Assembly (NCBI GenBank): GCA_026982585.1
Contig: JALSGW010000307.1
Location: 1 to 11,711 of the forward strand
Direction of reading: 5' to 3'
DNA from: Alphaproteobacteria bacterium
GTDB lineage: Bacteria > Pseudomonadota > Alphaproteobacteria > Geminicoccales > Geminicoccaceae
DNA length: 11,711 nt
The notes under the pieces were generated by a model, which worked only from the letters and a program-made list of their open reading frames with translations, was not told the DNA's origin and ran no database searches. Below are positions 7,495 through 11,711 of this stretch, piece after piece. The stretch's first letter is position 1, and every line of letters begins with the position of its first letter. The translations under genes and the position numbers were made by a program.

Positions 7495-8892
7495 ATGAAC
7501 ACCGGCGCGCCACCGAAACGGCCTCTCCTGGACGCGGACCGCCCTTCGGGCCGGTGCGGGCCGTGCGTATCCCGGCGGACCGCGCTCGGTGCGCTTGCGG
7601 CGGGAGCTGCGGCACTGGTGGCACCCGGCCGATGGGGCCTGCGGGCAGCCCCGGTGCGCAGCTACGAGCTCGTGGCCGAGCCTGCACGCCGATCCCTGCT
7701 GGGCGCGCGGCCACAATGGTGGCTCTACAACCGCAGCCTTCCGGGACCGGTGATCGAGGCCCGGGAGGGGGAGGTGGTGCGCATCGCCTTCACCAACCGT
7801 CTGCCCGAGCCGACCAACCTCCACTTCCACGGCCTCCACATCCCGCCGCAAGGCCGGGCCGACAACATCTATCTCGACATCCCGCCCGGCGGCCGTTTCC
7901 TCTACGAGTTCCAGCTTCCGCCGGGGAGCGCTGGGCTCTACTGGTACCATCCCCATCGCCACCGCCTGGTGGCACGGCAGATGTGGCGCGGTCTCGCCGG
8001 CGCCCTGGTGGTCCGCGGACCGGAGGACGCCTTCCCGGCCCTCGCCGCCTTCGAGGAACGGATCGTGCTCTTGCGCGACGTGGCGCTTCCGGAGGGCGAG
8101 TTGTCTCCCCATGGGGTGCGGGACTGGCACAAGGGCAAGGAGGGGGACTGGGTGGTGGCGAACGGTGGCATCGAACCGGTGTTCCCCGTCGCCCGGGGCG
8201 GCGTGCGGCTGCGGCTCGTCAACGCCAGCAACGCCCGGCCGTTGCATCTGGCGCGGGGGGACGGACGACCGCTCGCGGTGGCGGCTGTGGACGGGCGGCT
8301 GCTGCCGCGCCCGCGGATGGTTGCGAGCTATCTGCTGCCGCCCGCGGGGCGCGTGGATCTCCTGGTTCCGCTCGGACGCGAGGAGGAGGTGCCGTTGGTG
8401 GCCCTGCGCTACAACCGCGGGGTGCCCGCGCCGCGGCTTCGGAACCGCTTTCTCCTGGGCCTTCGGGGCGAGGGCTCAGGGCCGCCGCTTCCTCTGCCCG
8501 ACCGGCTTCCGGCCCCGCCGCCGCCTCCCGCGCCCGAGCGGGCGCCCGAACGGCTCGCGCTTTCGATGTTCTTCATCAACGGTCGCAGCTACCGCCGCGA
8601 GCGGGTGGATGTCCGCCGCCGGCTCGGGGAGGTGCAGCTGTGGCGGGTGGAGAACGTCGGCAGCATGGACCATCCCTTCCACCTCCACACCTGGCCCTTC
8701 TATGTGCTGGGCAGCAACCGGCGGCCGGCCCCGGTGGCGGGCTGGGCCGACACCGTGAACCTGCGGCCGGGCGAAGTGTTGGAGCTGCTCGTTCCCTTTG
8801 TCGGTTATACGGGCCGCACCGTCTTCCACTGCCATGTGGTGGAGCACGCCGACCGCGGCATGATGGGAACGGTGGAGGTGGTGGAGGGCTGA
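7495..8892 (+). CDS. Tat-exported multicopper oxidase
   Basis: This 465-residue protein is a three-domain-type multicopper oxidase (laccase/CotA/PcoA superfamily) that would oxidise a substrate and reduce oxygen to water in the periplasm. A Tat signal with SRRTALG at residues 26-32 precedes a hydrophobic Ala/Gly/Leu run (about 30-43). All four copper motifs are intact: HFHG (110-113), YHPH (151-154), HPFHLH (393-398) and HCHVVEHADRGMM (445-457). The cysteine C446 with H393 and H451 forms the type 1 site, and M456 is the likely axial ligand. A proline-rich linker (about 339-351) precedes the last cupredoxin domain. The intact ligands argue against a SufI-like non-enzymatic relative. The substrate cannot be read from sequence; metal, phenol or copper-tolerance roles are all possible. 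The gene follows mnmE by 15 nt with its own purine-rich ribosome-binding site (GAGAGGCGAGGG). It converges on the amine dehydrogenase cluster. Confidence 0.93.
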   Translation: MNTGAPPKRPLLDADRPSGRCGPCVSRRTALGALAAGAAALVAPGRWGLRAAPVRSYELVAEPARRSLLGARPQWWLYNRSLPGPVIEAREGEVVRIAFTNRLPEPTNLHFHGLHIPPQGRADNIYLDIPPGGRFLYEFQLPPGSAGLYWYHPHRHRLVARQMWRGLAGALVVRGPEDAFPALAAFEERIVLLRDVALPEGELSPHGVRDWHKGKEGDWVVANGGIEPVFPVARGGVRLRLVNASNARPLHLARGDGRPLAVAAVDGRLLPRPRMVASYLLPPAGRVDLLVPLGREEEVPLVALRYNRGVPAPRLRNRFLLGLRGEGSGPPLPLPDRLPAPPPPPAPERAPERLALSMFFINGRSYRRERVDVRRRLGEVQLWRVENVGSMDHPFHLHTWPFYVLGSNRRPAPVAGWADTVNLRPGEVLELLVPFVGYTGRTVFHCHVVEHADRGMMGTVEVVEG

Positions 8893-8893
8893 T

Positions 8894-8909
8894 GGGGCCT
8901 TCGGGCCTC
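8894..8909. repeat. GC hairpin with TTCG tetraloop after the multicopper oxidase gene
   Basis: A six-pair stem GGGGCC/GGCCTC (one G-T pair) closes a TTCG tetraloop with C-G at the loop, a very stable arrangement in RNA. It starts one base after the stop codon of the oxidase gene, in the short gap between convergent genes. No run of T follows, so it is not a classical intrinsic terminator. It could protect the 3' end of the transcript or help stop transcription. The remaining bases to 8967 hold only a weak GGCC/GGCC repeat. Confidence 0.4.
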
Positions 8910-8967
8910 GCCTTGGGGACGCACCCGGTGTTTGAAGGGCGACGGCCGGCGTGGCCCGCCTCGCGCG

Positions 8968-9501
8968 TCAACGCCCGCATTTGGCCGAAGCGAACCCGTC
9001 CTCCCCGGGCGGCAGCAGGCCTTGCTGCTGCATCTTGAGGATCAGGCGGCCGCGCACCTCGAGCACGTTGGCAAGCGGACGCTTGCGCGCCTCCCGCACC
9101 TCCTCGGCGGTGAAGGGAACGAAGTCGGGTGCCAGCTGCTCGGCGCTGTAGGTGCGGAGCATCCAGTTGAGCACCGCGGCGAGCCGTTCGTCGTCGAGCA
9201 TCGCCCACACCACCCCCGGCACCCGCATGAGATACTCCCGCCCCTCCGGGATGCGGGTGAACAGGCCCACGAAGTCCCTGGCCCTGGGCACCGCATTGCA
9301 GGCGCCGAGCCCGTCGGCCCGATGACAGCCCTGGCAGTTGCGCGAGAAATCCTGCGCCACCCCCTCCACCACCGTCACCTGCGCCCATGCGGCCAGGGGC
9401 GCTTGCAAAAGCGCGAGGAAAAGTGCTGCCAGGGCGATCAGGCGCGGCCCACGAGCGCTGCTGCGGTGCAGTGGTAGACCATGCTGCGGGCCCCGAAGCA
9501 C
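8968..9501 (-). CDS. Single-haem cytochrome c of the amine dehydrogenase cluster
   Basis: The frame encodes a small exported c-type cytochrome. The haem-binding motif CQGCH (9319-9333 region) is followed by the RADGLG stretch, and possible sixth-ligand methionines occur downstream (YLMRVPGV, WAML, NWML). A hydrophobic signal segment (LIALAALFLALLQAPLAAWA) lies just upstream, so the protein should be periplasmic or membrane-anchored. Start choice is the problem. No ATG fits, and the nearest canonical start that keeps the signal segment is GTG 9501, 64 nt inside mauA with no clear ribosome-binding site. A CTG at 9441 overlaps the mauA stop (CTGA) and gives 157 residues. TTG 9408 would remove most of the signal. 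As last gene after the light chain it is a candidate electron acceptor of the dehydrogenase, by inference. MauG has two haems and is much longer, so this is not MauG. Confidence 0.8.
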   Translation of the reverse strand: MLRGPQHGLPLHRSSARGPRLIALAALFLALLQAPLAAWAQVTVVEGVAQDFSRNCQGCHRADGLGACNAVPRARDFVGLFTRIPEGREYLMRVPGVVWAMLDDERLAAVLNWMLRTYSAEQLAPDFVPFTAEEVREARKRPLANVLEVRGRLILKMQQQGLLPPGEDGFASAKCGR

Positions 9502-9971
9502 CAGGCGATGTCGTTCGACAGCTGGGGCCGGTAGATGGGCATCTCGCCCTCGGTGGAGAGACACGGGCATTGGCCGCACACCCCCTTGCCGCAGCAGTCC
9601 CGATAGGCGATCAGGTAGAGCTGCCCGTCTGCGGGATTGAGACAGCTGCCCACCCAGGAGGTGGGGGCCGGATCGGATCCCGGCGGGCAGGTGTGGAGTC
9701 CGCCCCCGCAACAGGTGCACAGGTAGCCGTCCATGGCGCAATAGCGCCAATAGTTGCAGGCGGTGGGATCCTCGGCCTGGGCGTTCTCGAAAAAGGCCTG
9801 GGCCCGGGCGCTGTTGATACGTCCGCTGCGGTCCACGGGCAGCAGCGGCAACAGCGCCCCGCCCGCCACCAGCGCCCCCAGGCGTGCCAGGAGGCCGCGG
9901 CGGGAGGTCCGCTGCGCCATGCCGCGGCTCGCCCTCTCCACCCAGCGGTCCAACAATCGGCTCCCTCGCAT
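9438..9971 (-). CDS. mauA: TTQ amine dehydrogenase light (beta) chain
   Basis: This is the catalytic light chain of a methylamine/aromatic amine dehydrogenase, which deaminates primary amines in the periplasm with a tryptophan tryptophylquinone made from its own side chains. In 177 residues, the two TTQ tryptophans are W106 (TSWVGSC) and W157 (NDIAWCFGA). The matching acidic residues are D81 (MDGYLC) and D125 (YRDCCG). The spacing (51, 25 and 19 residues) is the same as in known enzymes as I recall them. Fourteen cysteines are present, against twelve in methylamine dehydrogenase; the extra two are C88 and C132. The long leader has a twin-arginine motif (SRRGLL, 23-28) before a hydrophobic run, so Tat export is expected. 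ATG 9971 is preferred over the internal Met18 because of the strong purine tract upstream. It follows mauD by 24 nt. The aauA name is equally possible. Confidence 0.95.
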   Translation of the reverse strand: MRGSRLLDRWVERASRGMAQRTSRRGLLARLGALVAGGALLPLLPVDRSGRINSARAQAFFENAQAEDPTACNYWRYCAMDGYLCTCCGGGLHTCPPGSDPAPTSWVGSCLNPADGQLYLIAYRDCCGKGVCGQCPCLSTEGEMPIYRPQLSNDIAWCFGARSMVYHCTAAALVGRA

Positions 9972-9974
9972 CAG

Positions 9975-9991
9975 CCTTCCCCCCTCTCCTT
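9975..9991 (-). promoter_or_regulatory. Long purine-rich ribosome-binding region before the light chain
   Basis: The minus strand reads AAGGAGAGGGGGGAAGG just before ATG 9971. It offers overlapping Shine-Dalgarno matches at several spacings and is the strongest site in the cluster. It suits a gene whose product is needed in stoichiometric amount with the heavy chain, although mauA is fourth in the unit. Confidence 0.6.
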
Positions 9992-9995
9992 GCGT

Positions 9996-10616
9996 TCACG
10001 AAGCGGCCTGCTCCGGGTCCCCGGCCTTGGCCGCGAGATAGGCCTGGATACTCACATAGCCGGTCTCCTTGGCGACCAGCAGGCTTTCGAGATGTTCCCG
10101 GCTGTTCACGAGCCCCTTCGAGCGCACGATGCCCTGGTCGTCGATGAGGACGGCATAGGGAAGCTTGCCCACCTGGAACCGCATGCCGACCTCGGGTGCG
10201 ATCACGAGCGGCACCTGCCCGAGCCCGTGGGCTTCCAGAAGCTTGCGATGGTCCTCCGGATCGCCGTCGCCCACCAGCACCAGATCCAGGCTGCGCCCCT
10301 CGCTGCGCATGAACCAGCGCACCACCGGGAGCAGCTTCTTGCACACCGGACAGTTCGGCGCGACGAACAACAGCAGCGTGCTCCGCCCGCCCTCCCGGCG
10401 TCCGCCGATGGTCACCGGCCGCCCCATCACGTCGGTGAGCGCAAAGCGCGGCGCCGCGTCCCCGACCTCCACGCCGCCGTCCACCATCAACGCCCCGAGG
10501 GGTGCGATGCGTTCGTGCAGCACACCGATCTGGCGCGCGAGCGCGAACACCACCGCCGACAGGGCGAGAAACACGACCCAAAGCAGGATCTGCGAGGCGA
10601 CCAGAAGCTCGGTCAT
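9996..10616 (-). CDS. mauD: MauD-type thioredoxin-fold maturation protein
   Basis: MauD is needed in methylotrophs for stable light chain, probably by forming or isomerising its many disulfides in the periplasm. This 206-residue protein has one N-terminal membrane helix (about residues 5-28). A periplasmic thioredoxin-like domain follows, with VGDAAPRFALTDVMGRPVTIGG and the redox motif CPVC at 89-92 (context APNCPVCKKLLPVVRWF). The cis-proline region is around KLPYAVLIDDQG. The length matches MauD. ATG 10616 overlaps the mauE stop by 4 nt (ATGA), which fixes the start and implies coupling. It sits directly upstream of the light-chain gene, as in known mau and aau clusters. Confidence 0.93.
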   Translation of the reverse strand: MTELLVASQILLWVVFLALSAVVFALARQIGVLHERIAPLGALMVDGGVEVGDAAPRFALTDVMGRPVTIGGRREGGRSTLLLFVAPNCPVCKKLLPVVRWFMRSEGRSLDLVLVGDGDPEDHRKLLEAHGLGQVPLVIAPEVGMRFQVGKLPYAVLIDDQGIVRSKGLVNSREHLESLLVAKETGYVSIQAYLAAKAGDPEQAAS

Positions 10617-11155
10617 GATTCGGGCCCCCGCGCCGGTGTGCGTTCCACGAGTTCGGAGAAGGCGAAATAGGCGAACAGCAGGGAGAGCGCGGCGGCCGCG
10701 GCGGTGAACAGGTCGAGCTCGGTGGCATCCCGGCGCGGCTCCGCCGCCGCAAGCCACAGGGCACCCAGGGCGAGCAGCAGGTTGCGCGCCACAAGCGGCC
10801 AGCCGATGCGCTGCTTGAAGGCGCCGATGAAGCAGCCGCAGTCGATCTCGCGCCGCCCGCGCACAAGGTTCCAAGCCATCGCCCAGGCGAACAGCGCGAG
10901 CAGCGCCGCCACCACGAGCGCGGCCGCCGCCGCGCTGGTCTCGAACAAAAGGCCCAAAGCCGCCCCACACTCCACCACCGGCAGCACCCGGGCGAAACCG
11001 CCCGCCATGCGCTCTGGAAGGATGCGGTAGTTGCGCACCACCCCTTCGAAGGCATCGAGGGACCTGAGCTTGCTCAACGCGGCGGCCCCGAACACGCCTG
11101 CGAGCAAGAGCCGCAGCGCCCACAACAGCGCCGGATCGCCCCACACGGCCTGCAT
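10613..11155 (-). CDS. mauE: MauE-type membrane protein for amine dehydrogenase maturation
   Basis: MauE is an integral membrane protein required, with MauD, for a stable light chain; its exact role is unproven. This 180-residue protein has about four or five membrane helices: near residues 10-28, 55-70, 74-97, 117-136 and 147-168. It carries the family motif CGCF (C106, C108) in a loop followed by GAFKQRIGWPLVARN. A further cysteine, C63, lies in the second helix. The fold belongs to the DoxX-like group. The vicinal cysteine pair suggests electron or disulfide exchange with MauD across the membrane, which is inference. The start ATG 11155 has a strong GGAGGGAGGGG site in the 18-nt gap after the heavy-chain stop. 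Confidence 0.92.
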   Translation of the reverse strand: MQAVWGDPALLWALRLLLAGVFGAAALSKLRSLDAFEGVVRNYRILPERMAGGFARVLPVVECGAALGLLFETSAAAAALVVAALLALFAWAMAWNLVRGRREIDCGCFIGAFKQRIGWPLVARNLLLALGALWLAAAEPRRDATELDLFTAAAAALSLLFAYFAFSELVERTPARGPES

Positions 11156-11173
11156 CGGGCCCCTCCCTCCGGG

Positions 11174-11711
11174 CTACTCGGCGAAGGCGTGCAGCAGAAA
11201 CGGCGTCACGCCCACCCCCTCGATCCTGCGCGCGAGCTCCCCGCTCTCCAGATCATAGACCCCGAGCACCCCGGTATCCGTGAGCGCCACCAGCACCGGA
11301 TCCTTCTCCGGGGTCACCAGGATCGACACCGACGGCTCCTCCAGGGAAAGGCGCTTCACCCGGCGGTTGGCCTCCGGATCCAGCACCCACACCTCCTCGC
11401 CGGGGAACTTGTGCGACCAGCGCGGCCCGCGGTGCATCAGCACGTACACAAGCCCGCTGTTGCGGTCGTAGGCCATCAGCTGCCAGCCGCCGGGGCGCCA
11501 GCTCTCGGCCCGATCCGCCTCCCCCACAACCGACCAGCTGTCCACCACCCGGGTGCGGCCCTCTTCGAATACCACCTCGTAGAGCATGCCCTCGTAGGAA
11601 ATCCAGTATCCCCGACCCTGTTCGGTGGCCAGCGCGGCATGTTCGAACACCGGATCGTTCTCGGAATCGAAGAAGGGCTCGTTCTGCATCACTTCGGCCC
11701 CGCCCTCCTCG
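11174..11711 (-). CDS. mauB: TTQ amine dehydrogenase heavy (alpha) chain, C-terminal part (5' end outside window)
   Basis: This open frame runs off the right edge and contributes about 178 C-terminal residues of the seven-bladed beta-propeller heavy chain, which partners the TTQ light chain in the periplasm. Diagnostic stretches are RPGGWQLMAYDRNSGLVYVL, then SHKFPGEEVWVLDPEANRR, then the final blades with VYDLESGELARRIEG. These fit the conserved end of the MADH/AADH heavy chain, where GGWQ and the histidine-lysine preceding the VWV strand are typical. The complete protein is normally around 380-420 residues, so the signal peptide and first blades are missing here. No true start is visible; the internal GTG/ATG at 11692/11689 are not starts. 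The gene order heavy chain-E-D-light chain matches both mau and aau clusters, so aauB is an equally acceptable name. Confidence 0.9.
   Translation of the reverse strand, partial: EEGGAEVMQNEPFFDSENDPVFEHAALATEQGRGYWISYEGMLYEVVFEEGRTRVVDSWSVVGEADRAESWRPGGWQLMAYDRNSGLVYVLMHRGPRWSHKFPGEEVWVLDPEANRRVKRLSLEEPSVSILVTPEKDPVLVALTDTGVLGVYDLESGELARRIEGVGVTPFLLHAFAE

Noticed and set aside
5926..8247. 773-codon minus-strand open frame opposite mnmE
   Set aside because: It is antisense to MnmE with all its motifs; the composition is low in hydrophobic order and nothing is recognisable.
8893..8910. Intrinsic terminator after the multicopper oxidase
   Set aside because: The hairpin is good but no T tract follows on either strand, so it is listed only as a hairpin.
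7554..9038. 494-codon plus-strand frame overlapping the multicopper oxidase
   Set aside because: It is an out-of-frame shadow rich in Gly, Arg and Ala, while the frame starting at 7495 has complete copper motifs.
9502..11055. Upstream part of the long minus-strand frame ending in the cytochrome
   Set aside because: It overlaps mauA, mauD and mauE in another frame with no motif. Only the portion from the signal segment onward is a real gene.

Overview
The window is GC-rich, almost fully coding DNA from a bacterium, most likely a gammaproteobacterium. The reasons are the rsmG-parA-parB block next to mnmG and mnmE (the usual neighbourhood of the chromosome origin in that class), a small DUF6489-type protein, and a periplasmic amine dehydrogenase. 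I cannot name the genus from sequence alone. No tRNA, rRNA, CRISPR array, insertion sequence or parS-like palindrome was seen. No stretch over 100 bases lacks a gene.

Region 1 (1-5773, minus strand) is one tightly packed unit. In transcription order it holds a thioredoxin-fold DUF255/YyaL-type protein, mnmG (tRNA wobble-uridine modification), rsmG (16S rRNA G527 methylation), parA and parB (chromosome partition). parB runs off the left edge. Every junction overlaps, by 1 to 20 nt, so translational coupling is likely.

Region 2 (5849-8892, plus strand) is transcribed divergently from a 75-bp gap. It holds a 98-residue DUF6489-like protein, mnmE (the GTPase partner of MnmG) and a Tat-exported multicopper oxidase with all copper ligands. 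The genes are 8 and 15 nt apart. MnmE and MnmG therefore lie on opposite sides of one short intergenic region, with the DUF255 gene and the DUF6489 gene between them.

Region 3 (8968-11711, minus strand) converges on the multicopper oxidase gene. It is an amine dehydrogenase cluster of the tryptophan tryptophylquinone (TTQ) type. In transcription order it holds the heavy chain (cut by the right edge), MauE, MauD, the light chain with both TTQ tryptophans, and a single-haem cytochrome c. MauE and MauD are the membrane and disulfide-handling factors known to be needed for the light chain. The light chain would oxidise amines in the periplasm, and the cytochrome is a candidate electron acceptor. 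The light chain combines methylamine-dehydrogenase-like stretches with the two extra cysteines I recall from aromatic amine dehydrogenase, so the substrate is open. The most interesting points are this cluster, its cytochrome that lacks a normal start codon, the absence of a visible mauG, and the coupling of the DUF255 gene to mnmG.
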